64,000 bases of DNA from CAG-841 sp963614875 (GCA_963614875.1 CAVEFC010000001.1:124001-188000); one strand, 5' to 3'; shown: positions 41,097 through 50,885, counted from the first letter of the stretch. The notes: a model not told the origin generated them from the letters alone. Program-made: numbers and translations.

Positions 41097-41747
41097 ATGC
41101 ACAAGGATCACAGAAAGCACACAAAGGATCGTTTTCTTTCGGAAGGGCTTGACGGCTTCGAGCCGCACAACGTGCTTGAATTGCTTCTTTTTTATTCCAT
41201 ACCGCAAAGGGACACAAACGAAACCGCACATATGCTGATAAACCGTTTCGGATCGCTTTCCGCCGTGTTCGACGCGCCCTATGACGATCTTCTCACCGTT
41301 CCCGGAATAAGCGATCATTCAGCGACGCTCATAAAGCTTATCCCCGCCGTGTCGCGCAGATATGCAATGGAGAAAAACTCAAAGGCGACAAGGCTTTCTT
41401 CGATAGAGGACATAGGAAAATATCTTGTGGCGCGATATCTCGGCGTGACGGAGGAAACGGTGCTTCTTCTGCTGCTCGACAACAAATTCGGGCTTATAGA
41501 CTGCGTTAAGGTACACGAAGGCTCGGTAAATTCGTCCGCAATAACAATGCGTAAGCTTATAGAAACGGCGCTTTTCAAGCGCGCGTCGATGGTGGTGCTG
41601 GCGCACAATCACCCGTCGGGAGTGGCGATTCCCTCCTCCGACGATCTCTTTACGACTCAACAGGTAAAGCGCGCCTTCGATCTTGTCGAAATAGGTATGC
41701 TCGCGCACATAATAGTGGCTGGCGACACCTTCACAAACATTCTGTAA
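41097..41747 (+). CDS. radC: RadC-family JAB/MPN-domain protein
   Basis: A 216-residue RadC (UPF0758) protein. The N-terminal helix-hairpin-helix part (about 20-80, with LLTVPGISDHSATLIK) precedes a JAB/MPN metalloprotease-like domain with HNHPSG at 170-175 and the paired Asp at 182-183, the usual JAMM zinc ligands. The name refers to an old link with repair; the actual function is not settled. It has GAGGAGGACAT before the start and is followed by uvrB after 26 bases, which suits a repair operon. Confidence 0.92.
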   Translation: MHKDHRKHTKDRFLSEGLDGFEPHNVLELLLFYSIPQRDTNETAHMLINRFGSLSAVFDAPYDDLLTVPGISDHSATLIKLIPAVSRRYAMEKNSKATRLSSIEDIGKYLVARYLGVTEETVLLLLLDNKFGLIDCVKVHEGSVNSSAITMRKLIETALFKRASMVVLAHNHPSGVAIPSSDDLFTTQQVKRAFDLVEIGMLAHIIVAGDTFTNIL

Positions 41748-41773
41748 GCTTGCCAAAAGGAAAAGGAGCGGAA

Positions 41774-43741
41774 ATGGATAAATTCAGGCTTGTTTCGCCG
41801 TATGAGGCGACGGGCGATCAGCCCGAAGCGATAGACGCGCTTGTAAAAGGCATAATGCGCGGCGACAGAGAGCAGGCGCTTGTCGGAGTTACGGGTTCGG
41901 GAAAAACCTTTACAATGGCTTCGATAATAGAAAAAGTAAACCGTCCGACGCTTGTTCTGGCTCACAATAAAACTCTTGCGGCGCAGCTCTGCTCGGAATT
42001 CCGCGAATTTTTTCCGGACAACGCCGTTTCGTATTTCGTTTCGTATTACGATTATTATCAGCCCGAGGCGTATATCCCCGGGAAAGACCTGTATATAGAA
42101 AAGGATTCCGCCGTAAACGACGAAATCGACCGTCTGCGCCACAGCGCGACGTCTTCTCTTTTCGAGCGGCGCGATGTTATCATCGTCGCAAGCGTTTCGT
42201 GCATATATTCGCTCGGCGATCCCTCCGAGTACAAGTCGCTTGTCGTTGCGGTGAGAGAAGGAATGGCTGTTTCGCGCGAGGAGCTTATGCGCCGCCTTAT
42301 AACCATAAACTACACCCGCAACGATTTTTCCCTTACGAGAGATAAATTCCGCGCGCGTGGCGATACGCTGGAAATAATGCCGGCGTCCGATACGACCGCT
42401 CTGCGAATAGAATTTTTCGGCGACGAAATAGACAGAATAAGCGAAATAAACGTGCTGACGGGCGAGGTTCGCCGTCGGCTTTCGTATGCAGCGATATATC
42501 CCGCCTCGCACTACGCGACCTCCGAGGAAAAACGCGACGCCGCCCTTGACGAAATAAACCGCGAAATGCTGTGCCGCGTCGAAGAATTCAAAGCACAGGG
42601 CAAATTCATCGAAGCTCAGCGCATAGAAGAACGTACAAAATACGATATGGAAATGATCCGCGAGATAGGCTTCTGCTCCGGAATCGAAAATTATTCGCGC
42701 GTGCTTTCGGGAAGGCCGGAGGGCTCTGTTCCGTTCTGCCTTATAGATTATTTTCCGCGCGATTTTCTGCTTCTTGTGGACGAATCGCACGTTACTATTC
42801 CTCAGGTAAGAGCTATGAGCGGAGGCGATTTTTCACGCAAGAAAAACCTTATAGATTACGGCTTCCGTCTGCCCTCGGCATATGATAACCGTCCGCTGAC
42901 GTTTGAAGAATTCGAAAAAAAATTAAATCAGGTGATATACGTCAGCGCAACGCCCGGCTCCTACGAAAAGCAGCACTGCACGCAGCTTGTCGAACAGATT
43001 ATCCGCCCGACAGGACTGCTTGATCCGAAGATCGAAGTCCGTCCCGTAAAGGGACAGGTGGACGATCTTATGGGCGAAATAAAAAAGCGCACCGAAAAGG
43101 GCGAGAGAGTGCTTGTCACGACGCTTACAAAAAAAATGGCGGAGGATCTCTGCGAATATCTCGAAATGAATCTTATAAAGGTGCGGTATATTCATCACGA
43201 GGTTGAAACGATGCAGCGTCAGGAGCTTCTGCGCGATCTGAGGCTCGGCGTCTACGACGTGCTTGTCGGAATAAATCTCCTGCGGGAAGGACTTGATCTG
43301 CCCGAGGTTTCGCTCGTCGCCATTCTCGACGCCGACAAGGAAGGTCTGCTCCGCTCCGAAACCGCTCTTATTCAGACGATAGGCAGAGCGGCAAGAAACG
43401 AAAACGGAACGGTTATAATGTACGCCGACACGATAACCGACTCTATGCGTCGCGCCATAAGCGAAACAAACCGTCGCCGCTCGATACAGCAGAAATACAA
43501 CGAAGAACACGGAATAGTTCCTCATACGATAAAAAAAGACGTCCGCGCGGTGATAGAAATAGCTTCAAGCAAGGAAATAAACGCCGCAAAGAGCAAGAAA
43601 AATATGAGCGCAAAGCAAAGGGAGGAGCTTGTGACACGTCTTACCTCGGAAATGAAAAAAGCCGCGTCGCAGCTTGATTTTGAGCGCGCCGCTTACCTGC
43701 GCGACAGTATTGCAAAGATAAAAAACACGGAGAATAAATAA
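41774..43741 (+). CDS. uvrB: Excinuclease ABC subunit B
   Basis: A 655-residue UvrB, the damage-verifying helicase of nucleotide excision repair. Walker A GVTGSGKT is at 38-45, the beta-hairpin region YYDYYQPEAYIPGKDLYIEK near 88-107, the HVTIPQVRAMSGGD motif near 335, helicase motifs to QTIGRAARN near 535, and a C-terminal UVR motif (LDFERAAYLRDSI) that binds UvrC. The start at 41774 has AAAAGGAGCGG; the TTG at 41750 is rejected. uvrA starts 2 bases after its stop. Confidence 0.96.
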   Translation: MDKFRLVSPYEATGDQPEAIDALVKGIMRGDREQALVGVTGSGKTFTMASIIEKVNRPTLVLAHNKTLAAQLCSEFREFFPDNAVSYFVSYYDYYQPEAYIPGKDLYIEKDSAVNDEIDRLRHSATSSLFERRDVIIVASVSCIYSLGDPSEYKSLVVAVREGMAVSREELMRRLITINYTRNDFSLTRDKFRARGDTLEIMPASDTTALRIEFFGDEIDRISEINVLTGEVRRRLSYAAIYPASHYATSEEKRDAALDEINREMLCRVEEFKAQGKFIEAQRIEERTKYDMEMIREIGFCSGIENYSRVLSGRPEGSVPFCLIDYFPRDFLLLVDESHVTIPQVRAMSGGDFSRKKNLIDYGFRLPSAYDNRPLTFEEFEKKLNQVIYVSATPGSYEKQHCTQLVEQIIRPTGLLDPKIEVRPVKGQVDDLMGEIKKRTEKGERVLVTTLTKKMAEDLCEYLEMNLIKVRYIHHEVETMQRQELLRDLRLGVYDVLVGINLLREGLDLPEVSLVAILDADKEGLLRSETALIQTIGRAARNENGTVIMYADTITDSMRRAISETNRRRSIQQKYNEEHGIVPHTIKKDVRAVIEIASSKEINAAKSKKNMSAKQREELVTRLTSEMKKAASQLDFERAAYLRDSIAKIKNTENK

Positions 43742-43743
43742 AA

Positions 43744-46566
43744 ATGCCCACACAATATATTCATGTAAAGGGAGTCAGAGTCCACAACCTGAAAAACATA
43801 GAGCTTACCATCCCGCGCGACAAGCTCGTCGTCTTTACGGGACTTTCCGGCTCGGGAAAATCGTCTCTCGCCTTTGATACCATTTATGCCGAAGGTCACA
43901 GGAGGTTTGTCGAATCGCTTTCGTCCTATGCGCGTCAGTTTCTCGGACAGCTTGACAAGCCCGATATAGATTTTATCGAGGGACTTTCGCCCGCAATTTC
44001 GATAGATCAGAAAACAACCTCGAAAAATCCGCGCTCGACCGTCGGAACGGTCACGGAAATTTATGACTATCTGCGTCTGCTTTATGCACGGGTGGGCGTT
44101 CCGCACTGCCCCATATGCAACAAGGAAATCCGCCGTATGCCGACAGACGTTATGATAGATAAAATTATGGCTTTCCCCGACGGGACGAAATTTATGATTT
44201 CTGCGCCCGTGGCAAAGGGCAAAAAGGGACAGTTTGAAAAGGTTTTCGACGACGCCCGCAAAAACGGCTTTTCAAGGGCGCGCGTCGACGGCACGGTTTA
44301 CCCGATAGACGAAATCCCGAAGCTTGACAAAAACAAAAAGCATGATATCGAAATACTTGTGGACAGGCTCGTGCGGAAGGACGGCATACGTCAGCGCCTT
44401 TCCGACTCGCTCGAAACGGCGCTGTCTATGGGCGGCGGTACGGTTTCGATAATAAACGCCGAAACCGACGAGGAGCAGACATTTTCTCAGAATTACGCCT
44501 GCTCCGAGCACGGCTTTTCCGTTCCGGAGCTTGAACCGAGAATGTTTTCGTTCAACAATCCCATAGGCGCTTGCGAGCGCTGCGGAGGACTCGGCGAGCT
44601 TCAGACGATATCCGCGGAAAAAATGATTCCGGACAAAACCCTTTCTCTGCGCGAGGGCGCCATAGCCGTAAACGGCTTCAAAAGCCTTGACGAAGAATCG
44701 TGGTCGGGGCCGCTTGTGGAGGAAGTGGGAAAAACTCACGGCTTTACGCTCGATACGAAAATATGCGATTTTTCAGACGAAGCGCTCGACGCGCTGCTTT
44801 ACGGCACGGGAGATGAAAAATATCACGTCGTTCGCAGCTTTGCCGGTATGGTTCACGATCAGATCGTAAAATGGTCGGGACTTGTAAACATAGTTCAGAC
44901 ACGTTTTTCGCAGATACAAAACGATTATTACGAAGATTTTCTCGAATTCGTTCCCTGTCCCGCCTGTCACGGAAAAAGACTGAAAAAGGAAGTGCTTTCC
45001 GTCACCGTCGGAGGACTCAATATCGACGAGGTCTGCTCGCTGGACATAGCCTCCGCCCTTGACTTTTTTGAAAAGCTGAATCTTTCCGGCGCGGAAGGAC
45101 AGATAGCGCGCGAAATTCTGAAGGAGATAAAATCGCGTCTCGGCTTTCTGAAAAGCGTCGGGCTTGAATATCTTACCCTCGGCAGAAAAGCCGGAACGCT
45201 TTCCGGCGGCGAGGCACAGAGAATCCGCCTTGCGACGCAGATAGGCTCGTCGCTTGTCGGCGTGCTTTACATTCTCGACGAGCCGAGCATAGGACTTCAT
45301 CAGCGCGACAATCACAGGCTTATCGAAACGCTTTGCCGTCTGCGCGATACGGGAAATTCGGTGATCGTTGTCGAACACGACGAAGAAACGATGCTCGCCT
45401 CCGATTATATAGTCGATATCGGTCCCGGCGCGGGAGTTCACGGAGGAGAGGTCGTTGCGGCGGGAACTCCGCAGGAGGTTATGGCTTGCGAAAAATCGAT
45501 AACCGGACAGTATCTTTCGCATAAAAGGTTTATTCCCGTCCCCGAAAAACGCAGAGAGGGCAACGGAAAATTCCTTACCGTGCGCGGCGCGAGAGAAAAC
45601 AATCTGAAAAACATAACCGTTCGTTTCCCTTTGGGAAAATTCATCTGCGTAACGGGCGTTTCCGGCTCGGGAAAATCGTCGCTTGTAAACGCGGTGCTGC
45701 TGAAAACGCTTCAGAAAAAACTCAACCGTGCGATAACCTATCCCGGCAAATGCGACGGCGTAGACGGCATCGAAGAGCTTGACAAGGTAATAGCGATTGA
45801 CCAAAGCCCGATAGGCAGAACTCCGCGCTCGAACCCCGCGACCTACACCGGACTTTTTACCGATATACGCGAGCTTTTCGCAAGCACTCCGGACGCAAAG
45901 GTGCGCGGATACGGCTCGGGACGTTTTTCCTTCAACGTCAGGGGCGGACGGTGCGAAGCCTGTCAGGGCGACGGCGTAAAATGCATTGAAATGCATTTTC
46001 TTCCCGACGTTTACGTCATGTGCGACGTTTGTCACGGCAAAAGATACAACCGCGAAACGCTTGAAGTAAAATACAAGGGCAAAAGCATTTTCGACGTGCT
46101 CGATATGACCGTTGAGGAAGGTCTGAAATTCTTTGAAAATCTGCCCAAGCTGAAAAGAAAATTGCAAACATTGTACGACGTCGGACTCGGATATATCAAG
46201 ATAGGACAGTCCTCCACAACGCTTTCGGGCGGTGAAGCCCAAAGAGTAAAGCTCGCGACCGAGCTTGCACGCAGAGGCACGGGAAAAACCGTGTATATCC
46301 TTGACGAACCCACAACCGGACTTCATTCCGAAGATGTGAGAAAGCTTCTTGAAATGCTTTCCCGACTGTGTGAAAACGGCAACACCGTTATCGTTATAGA
46401 ACACAATCTTGACGTGATAAAAACCGCCGATCACATAATAGATCTCGGTCCCGAGGGCGGCGCCGGAGGCGGCACGATAGTTGCCGAAGGCACTCCCGAG
46501 CAGGTGGCGGATTGCCCGTCGTCATACACGGGACAGTTCCTGAAAAAAATGCTTTTACAACAATAA
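43744..46566 (+). CDS. uvrA: Excinuclease ABC subunit A
   Basis: A 940-residue UvrA, the damage-recognition ATPase. First Walker A GLSGSGKS at 33-40; zinc modules with CPIC, CPAC and CEAC/CDVC pairs; two signatures (TLSGGEAQRIRLATQIGSS and LSGGEAQRVKLATEL); second Walker A GVSGSGKSS near 638-646; Walker B YILDEPSIGLHQRD and YILDEPTTGLHSED. It is full length and complete. It ends before a perfect palindromic terminator. Confidence 0.97.
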   Translation: MPTQYIHVKGVRVHNLKNIELTIPRDKLVVFTGLSGSGKSSLAFDTIYAEGHRRFVESLSSYARQFLGQLDKPDIDFIEGLSPAISIDQKTTSKNPRSTVGTVTEIYDYLRLLYARVGVPHCPICNKEIRRMPTDVMIDKIMAFPDGTKFMISAPVAKGKKGQFEKVFDDARKNGFSRARVDGTVYPIDEIPKLDKNKKHDIEILVDRLVRKDGIRQRLSDSLETALSMGGGTVSIINAETDEEQTFSQNYACSEHGFSVPELEPRMFSFNNPIGACERCGGLGELQTISAEKMIPDKTLSLREGAIAVNGFKSLDEESWSGPLVEEVGKTHGFTLDTKICDFSDEALDALLYGTGDEKYHVVRSFAGMVHDQIVKWSGLVNIVQTRFSQIQNDYYEDFLEFVPCPACHGKRLKKEVLSVTVGGLNIDEVCSLDIASALDFFEKLNLSGAEGQIAREILKEIKSRLGFLKSVGLEYLTLGRKAGTLSGGEAQRIRLATQIGSSLVGVLYILDEPSIGLHQRDNHRLIETLCRLRDTGNSVIVVEHDEETMLASDYIVDIGPGAGVHGGEVVAAGTPQEVMACEKSITGQYLSHKRFIPVPEKRREGNGKFLTVRGARENNLKNITVRFPLGKFICVTGVSGSGKSSLVNAVLLKTLQKKLNRAITYPGKCDGVDGIEELDKVIAIDQSPIGRTPRSNPATYTGLFTDIRELFASTPDAKVRGYGSGRFSFNVRGGRCEACQGDGVKCIEMHFLPDVYVMCDVCHGKRYNRETLEVKYKGKSIFDVLDMTVEEGLKFFENLPKLKRKLQTLYDVGLGYIKIGQSSTTLSGGEAQRVKLATELARRGTGKTVYILDEPTTGLHSEDVRKLLEMLSRLCENGNTVIVIEHNLDVIKTADHIIDLGPEGGAGGGTIVAEGTPEQVADCPSSYTGQFLKKMLLQQ

Positions 46567-46600
46567 AAAATACGGATTGCCGCGGCAATCCGTATTTTTT
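46565..46600. terminator. Bidirectional terminator
   Basis: Perfect 18-bp inverted repeat with no loop, core ACGGATTGCCG/CGGCAATCCGT, flanked by A and T runs; serves uvrA and the convergent NYN gene. Confidence 0.9.
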
Positions 46601-46607
46601 GTTTTTT

Positions 46608-47372
46608 TCAAGGCTGTACCCATAGCCCGTCGCGACGGAGAAGATCCCAGTTCGGTCTCAGCACCGAAACCTTTTTGCCCTTCTCGTCAAGCATTGTGGC
46701 TTTGTAGACGTATCCGTCCTTTATCATCTGATCGAGCGCGTTTTTTATGGAACGCCTGTCCACTCTGCCCTGCTTTGAAACACGCTCCGTTATTTTTTCC
46801 GGCGAGCCGTTCTTTATAAATTCTCTGTGAACGGTAAGATAATTGAAGGTATCTACTATGAGCTTATAATAGGTTCTGTAAATTTCCGAATCTGACGGAA
46901 GCTCGCGGCACCATGACGCGCTTGCTTTAAGCTGACTGCTTGTTGCTCCGGTTATACCGTATATACCGACTTTCTTGCGGCACTGATTTATTATAAACCG
47001 CACTACAGACGTAAAATGTCCGTCCCCTGTAAAAATAATGAATGTGTCGATATTCTTTTTCGTCATTGCCCGCTGATAGATATAATCGAGCATAATAAAG
47101 TCAGTAAAATCTTTTTTATAATGTTCGCTCTGATTTTTTGTGTCTATTATAATATTGGTAACGTTGCGTATTTTCTCAAGCTCGCCGCGAAGTCCCGTGT
47201 TTGAAAAATCCGCAAAGATTGCAATTTCTTCAACCTCGTAATTTTCGCGGAGCTCCTCCGCCCACGCTTTTACGTCCGGCTTTACCGAATACATACGTTC
47301 AAGCGATATATACCAATGCTCAAAATCCACGAATGCGACAGCCCGCGGAAGCGAATGTTTTTTTCCGAACAT
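46608..47372 (-). CDS. NYN-domain (LabA/DUF88-like) protein with C-terminal winged helix
   Basis: A 254-residue protein. The N-terminal part is a PIN-like NYN domain: VAFVDFEHWYISLE near 12-25, AIFADFSN near 49-56, a run with VDTK-like IIIDTKNQ near 75-82, DFIMLDYIYQ near 93-102, and FIIFTGDGHFTSVV near 111-124 with the acidic metal ligands. The last 70 residues look like a winged helix (VSKQGRVDRRSIKNALDQMIKDGYVYKA). NYN proteins are RNA or nucleic-acid nucleases; target unknown. I start it at the ATG 47372, since AAGGGGGTGA lies between this and the TTG at 47399. Confidence 0.88.
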   Translation of the reverse strand: MFGKKHSLPRAVAFVDFEHWYISLERMYSVKPDVKAWAEELRENYEVEEIAIFADFSNTGLRGELEKIRNVTNIIIDTKNQSEHYKKDFTDFIMLDYIYQRAMTKKNIDTFIIFTGDGHFTSVVRFIINQCRKKVGIYGITGATSSQLKASASWCRELPSDSEIYRTYYKLIVDTFNYLTVHREFIKNGSPEKITERVSKQGRVDRRSIKNALDQMIKDGYVYKATMLDEKGKKVSVLRPNWDLLRRDGLWVQP

Positions 47373-47489
47373 AGCTTTTTTCTTCACCCCCTTTCCCAAG
47401 AATTATTTTACAATACGGCACGGATAAAGTCAATATCTTTTCTTTCTGCCGCAGACGATTTGTTTTCCGTTTTTCGACCTCGGCGCCCG

Positions 47490-47527
47490 CAAAAATATCC
47501 GCCCGCGGTCTGCGGGCGGATGTTTTT
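47490..47527. terminator. Terminator after the aminotransferase gene
   Basis: ATCCGCCCGC / GCGGGCGGAT with five bases between; T residues on both strands, so it can act for the minus-strand aminotransferase gene. Confidence 0.8.
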
Positions 47528-48741
47528 TATCGGGTAAACTCTTCTTTAAGCAGCTCGTCTATTGCCTTCACCGCGCCGGAAAGCTGTTCGGGCGACGGCA
47601 GAAGCACTATTCTGAAATGGTTGGGAGAATTATAATTGAAGCCGCTTCCGGGAACAAGCAGGATATGCTTTTTGCGGAGAAGCTTTGCGGCAAAATCGTG
47701 GTCGTCGCTGACTCTGAATCTGTCGTCTATACGCGGGAACATATAAAGCGCGCCGTCATTTTTAAGGCACGAAAGCGAATCGACGCTTTCAAGCGCTTCC
47801 CACGCGGCGCGACGGCGTTCGTAAAGCGTGCCGCCGGGAGCGATCTCGGCTTTGGTGCTTTCGGTATCGGCAAGCGCGGCGGGAATTATAAGCTGAGGAA
47901 CGGCGCCCGCGCAAAGTCTGAGCGACATCAGCTTTTCGACATTGCGTCTGAAGCTTTCAAAGCCTTTTTCCGAGCCGCAGAGCGTCATCCAGCCGCAGCG
48001 GTATCCGCACACGTTATGCGATTTTGAAAGTCCGTTATACGTTACCACAAACACGTCGGGGGCGATTGCCGCCATCGGCGTATGAACCTTGCCGTCAAAA
48101 ACAAGGCGGTCATATATTTCGTCGGAAAAAATCATCAGGTTATGTTCTCTTGCGACGTCCGCGATTCCCGAAAGAACCTCGTTCGGATAAAGCGCGCCCG
48201 TGGGGTTATTCGGATTTATAACGACTATTGCTTTTGTCTTTTTCGTTACTTTTTTGCGGATATCATCCACGTCCGGATACCATTTTGCGCTTTCGTCGCA
48301 ATTATAAAACACGGGGACTCCGCCCACCTTTACGGTACAGTTCGACCAGAGCGGATAGCACGGCGTGGGAACAAGCACCTCGTCTCCGGGATCGAGAATA
48401 GATGTAAGAGAAATATCCGCAAGCTCGCTTACGCCGTTTCCCACATAAATATCCGTGTCGCAAACGCCTTGCACGCCTTTCCCGAGATAATAATCGCGGA
48501 TCGCTTCTCTTGCCGCTTTCATTCCGCGGAAATCACAGTACGGAACAGCCTTATCAATGTTTTCTATTATGGCTTTCTTTACGCTTTCGGGAGCTTTATG
48601 CCCGAATATAGCCGGATTTCCCGAGTTCAGCTTGAGTATTTTTGTGCCTTTCGCTTCCATTTCGGTGGCTTCCACATACAGCGGCCCTCTTATATCGGAA
48701 TGAACCGCTTCCATCTTTTTTGCACACTTCATTTTTGCCAT
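47527..48741 (-). CDS. PLP-dependent aminotransferase, AlaA/AspB-like
   Basis: A 404-residue class I/II aminotransferase. The PLP lysine is Lys240 in YNGLSKSHNVCGYRCGW; other marks are NPNNPTG near 176-182, SDEIYDRL near 206-213 and the substrate-binding arginine near 378 (HFRIVLLP). N-terminal IRGPLYVEATEMEAKGTKILKLNSGNP is very like alanine aminotransferase AlaA (YfbQ). It probably interconverts alanine and pyruvate with 2-oxoglutarate/glutamate, but aspartate activity cannot be excluded. It stands alone with its own promoter and terminator. Confidence 0.92.
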   Translation of the reverse strand: MAKMKCAKKMEAVHSDIRGPLYVEATEMEAKGTKILKLNSGNPAIFGHKAPESVKKAIIENIDKAVPYCDFRGMKAAREAIRDYYLGKGVQGVCDTDIYVGNGVSELADISLTSILDPGDEVLVPTPCYPLWSNCTVKVGGVPVFYNCDESAKWYPDVDDIRKKVTKKTKAIVVINPNNPTGALYPNEVLSGIADVAREHNLMIFSDEIYDRLVFDGKVHTPMAAIAPDVFVVTYNGLSKSHNVCGYRCGWMTLCGSEKGFESFRRNVEKLMSLRLCAGAVPQLIIPAALADTESTKAEIAPGGTLYERRRAAWEALESVDSLSCLKNDGALYMFPRIDDRFRVSDDHDFAAKLLRKKHILLVPGSGFNYNSPNHFRIVLLPSPEQLSGAVKAIDELLKEEFTR

Positions 48742-48812
48742 CCTCCGTTTTCATATGGTCTTTTACGATATTTTCTGAGTCGCGCGCGGAAAAACAGCCC
48801 ACGCAATTGTAT

Positions 48813-48840
48813 ATTGTATCACTTTTTCGACATTTGTCAA
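48813..48840 (-). promoter_or_regulatory. Promoter of the aminotransferase gene
   Basis: Minus strand TTGACA (48840-48835), 16-base spacer, TACAAT (48818-48813). The -35 element touches the palindromic repeat that begins at 48841. Confidence 0.65.
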
Positions 48841-48880
48841 CCTACTTTTCTTTGAAAAGAAAAGTAGGCAAAAGAAACTT
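48841..48880. repeat. Palindromic repeat element
   Basis: Perfect 13-bp inverted repeat CCTACTTTTCTTT-GA-AAAGAAAAGTAGG followed by CAAAAGAAAC. The same core and tail occur at 11227-11264 in the mobilizable element, so this is a dispersed repeat family. The rest of the gap to 48998 has an imperfect inverted repeat GGGGCTTATTA / TTATTAGCCCC and no gene. Confidence 0.65.
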
Positions 48881-48998
48881 CGGTTATCGGGGACGATATG
48901 CAGAGTTTTTAATACCTGCGCAGACGGGGCTTATTAAAAGGCAAAAAAGTTGCTGTAAGTTTAGTTCCTTATTAGCCCCGCCGAAATTCATAATGAAA

Positions 48999-49020
48999 AA
49001 ATCCCCGCCATCGCGGGGAT
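48999..49020. terminator. Terminator of the rplI-dnaB-tilS-hpt operon
   Basis: AATCCCCGC-CATC-GCGGGGATT with A and T runs on both sides. Confidence 0.9.
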
Positions 49021-49024
49021 TTTT

Positions 49025-49567
49025 TTATCTTTCGTATACTTCTCTTTTCAGTATTGCGACATAAGGCAGCGCTCTGTACATTTCGTTGTAATCGAGCCCG
49101 TAGCCGACGACAAATTCATCGGGTATCTGTTTTCCGACATAATCGGGAACAAATTCGACCTCGCGGCGCGACGGTTTATCAAGCATTGTGCAGGTCTTTA
49201 CGCTTTTTGCGCCTTTATCGCGCAGATATTTTGCAAGATACGAAAGCGTTCTTCCCGAGTCTATAATATCTTCAACTATAAGGATATCGCAATCGGCAAG
49301 ATCTTTTCTTCTTATATCGAGAATAATATCAACGTGTCCGGACGATACCGTTCCGCCGCCGTATGACGAAACCTTCATAAAATCTATCTGCACGGGGACG
49401 GAAAGTCTTTTCATAAGATCGCCCATAAAAACCACCGAACCCTTGAGAATTCCCAAAAGCACGAGATTTTTTCCCTCGTAATCGCGGCTTATCTCCTCTG
49501 CCATCCGGCGCACCGTTTTATCTATCTCCTCCTCTGTCACAAGGATCTGTGAAAAATCGTTCTGCAT
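49025..49567 (-). CDS. hpt: Hypoxanthine phosphoribosyltransferase
   Basis: A 180-residue enzyme of purine salvage, making IMP or GMP from hypoxanthine or guanine and PRPP. The PRPP motif ILIVEDIIDSGRTL has Glu99, Asp100 and Asp103; LKGSVVFMGDL near 41-51 and SSYGGGT near 67-73 are the other active-site loops; FVVGYGLDYNEMYR near 155-168 completes the family pattern. It is 11 bases after tilS, the usual pairing in Firmicutes, and is the last gene of the operon. Confidence 0.95.
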   Translation of the reverse strand: MQNDFSQILVTEEEIDKTVRRMAEEISRDYEGKNLVLLGILKGSVVFMGDLMKRLSVPVQIDFMKVSSYGGGTVSSGHVDIILDIRRKDLADCDILIVEDIIDSGRTLSYLAKYLRDKGAKSVKTCTMLDKPSRREVEFVPDYVGKQIPDEFVVGYGLDYNEMYRALPYVAILKREVYER

Positions 49568-49578
49568 ATTGCTTTACC

Positions 49579-50883
49579 TCATTTATCTGCTTTGTAATAT
49601 TTTATTTTTATCTTTTTTTCTCCGGTGATTTCCTCGCTCGGAAACCCGGGAAGCCATATGACCTTTTCGTCGGCGCATATGACAGGTCTGTATTTTTTTG
49701 CGTCCGCGTCAAAGCCGCCCATCATTTTTTTCAGCGTGCGCGTCATCTTCCAGAAGCGGTATTTATCCGACGCTCTGCGGCTTCTTGCCGTAAGCTTCGC
49801 TCCTGACGGCGCACAGCCCTCGCCCACAAGCACATAGCCCTCGGGCGCAACGCAATCGTCGCCTACCGCTATGCAAAAGTCGTAATGCGAAAAATTAAGC
49901 CCCTCGGAAAGCGTCATTTCATATTCGGGGCGGAGGTCGCTTTCTCCGTCCGAAAAGAAAAAGCTTTTGCCGTCGCTTTCGGCATATTTCCCCTCGGGAA
50001 CAGATATTTTTCCGCTGCCGCGCGAATTTATCATCGCAAGAATACTCTGCTGATGCTCGAAATCAAGCGTTACGGGCGAAAGCAGCGAAACGGCTCTTAA
50101 CGCAAGCGCCGGATGACACTCCGCAAGAAAAGACACCGATATTTTGCCGTCTTTTGCTTTTTCAAGCAGCTTTTTTGCCTCGCACGTGATGAAATCATAA
50201 TCGAGCGCGGCGGAAAAATTCATATTTCCTATGGCTTTTTCGGTCTGCGGAAATATTTTTTTCAGCTCCGGCACTATATTCGCGCGGATAAAATTGCGCG
50301 TATAATGCGTATCGAAATTTGTTTTATCCGTAACAAACGACAGTCCGTTTTCACGGGCAAAGCCTTCTATATCCTCTCTTGTGCAGTCGATAAGCGGTCT
50401 GATTATCGTCGCTTTTCCGCACGGGCGCGAAAAAGGAATTCCTCTCATTCCCGCCGTGCCGCTTCCCCTGCAAAGATTGAAAATCACGGTTTCCGTGTTG
50501 TCGCTTGCCGTATGCGCCAGCGCTATATATTTTGCGCCCGCGCGCTCCGCCTCGCAGGAAAGCGCTTCGTAGCGCGCGTTTCTTGCCGTTTCTTCGACGG
50601 CGCTCTCTCCGCACATTGCGCGGACGTCTATCCTGCGGCAGACAAATTCCACGCCGTGAGCCTTTGCAAATTCACGGCAGAAGCTCTCGTCCGCGTCCGC
50701 GTCGTCGCCGCGAAGCATATGATTTATATGCACGGCTGTAAGCCTGTCCGCTCCGAGCAGCTTTATCAGCACGGTAAAAAGCACCGTTGAATCCGCTCCG
50801 CCGGAAAAGCCGACAACCGTTTTTCCTTCGACGGCTTTAAGCCTTTCCGATGCGCGCGATATTACTTTTTCCGTATAATTCAT
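49579..50883 (-). CDS. tilS: tRNA(Ile)-lysidine synthetase
   Basis: A 434-residue enzyme that changes C34 of the CAU anticodon of tRNA-Ile to lysidine, essential for reading AUA. The ATP pyrophosphatase loop SGGADS is at 27-32, HINHMLRG near 75-82, ALAHTASDNTETVIFNLCRGSG near 152 (family pattern) and RPLIDCTREDIEGFA near 188. The C-terminal domains are present. It is encoded 2 bases after dnaB and before hpt. This host uses ATA often for isoleucine, so the enzyme matters here. Confidence 0.94.
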   Translation of the reverse strand: MNYTEKVISRASERLKAVEGKTVVGFSGGADSTVLFTVLIKLLGADRLTAVHINHMLRGDDADADESFCREFAKAHGVEFVCRRIDVRAMCGESAVEETARNARYEALSCEAERAGAKYIALAHTASDNTETVIFNLCRGSGTAGMRGIPFSRPCGKATIIRPLIDCTREDIEGFARENGLSFVTDKTNFDTHYTRNFIRANIVPELKKIFPQTEKAIGNMNFSAALDYDFITCEAKKLLEKAKDGKISVSFLAECHPALALRAVSLLSPVTLDFEHQQSILAMINSRGSGKISVPEGKYAESDGKSFFFSDGESDLRPEYEMTLSEGLNFSHYDFCIAVGDDCVAPEGYVLVGEGCAPSGAKLTARSRRASDKYRFWKMTRTLKKMMGGFDADAKKYRPVICADEKVIWLPGFPSEEITGEKKIKIKYYKADK

Positions 50884-50885
50884 AA

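Noticed and set aside
44773..46434. 553-codon minus-strand ORF inside uvrA
   Set aside because: Antisense shadow; uvrA is complete and full length here.
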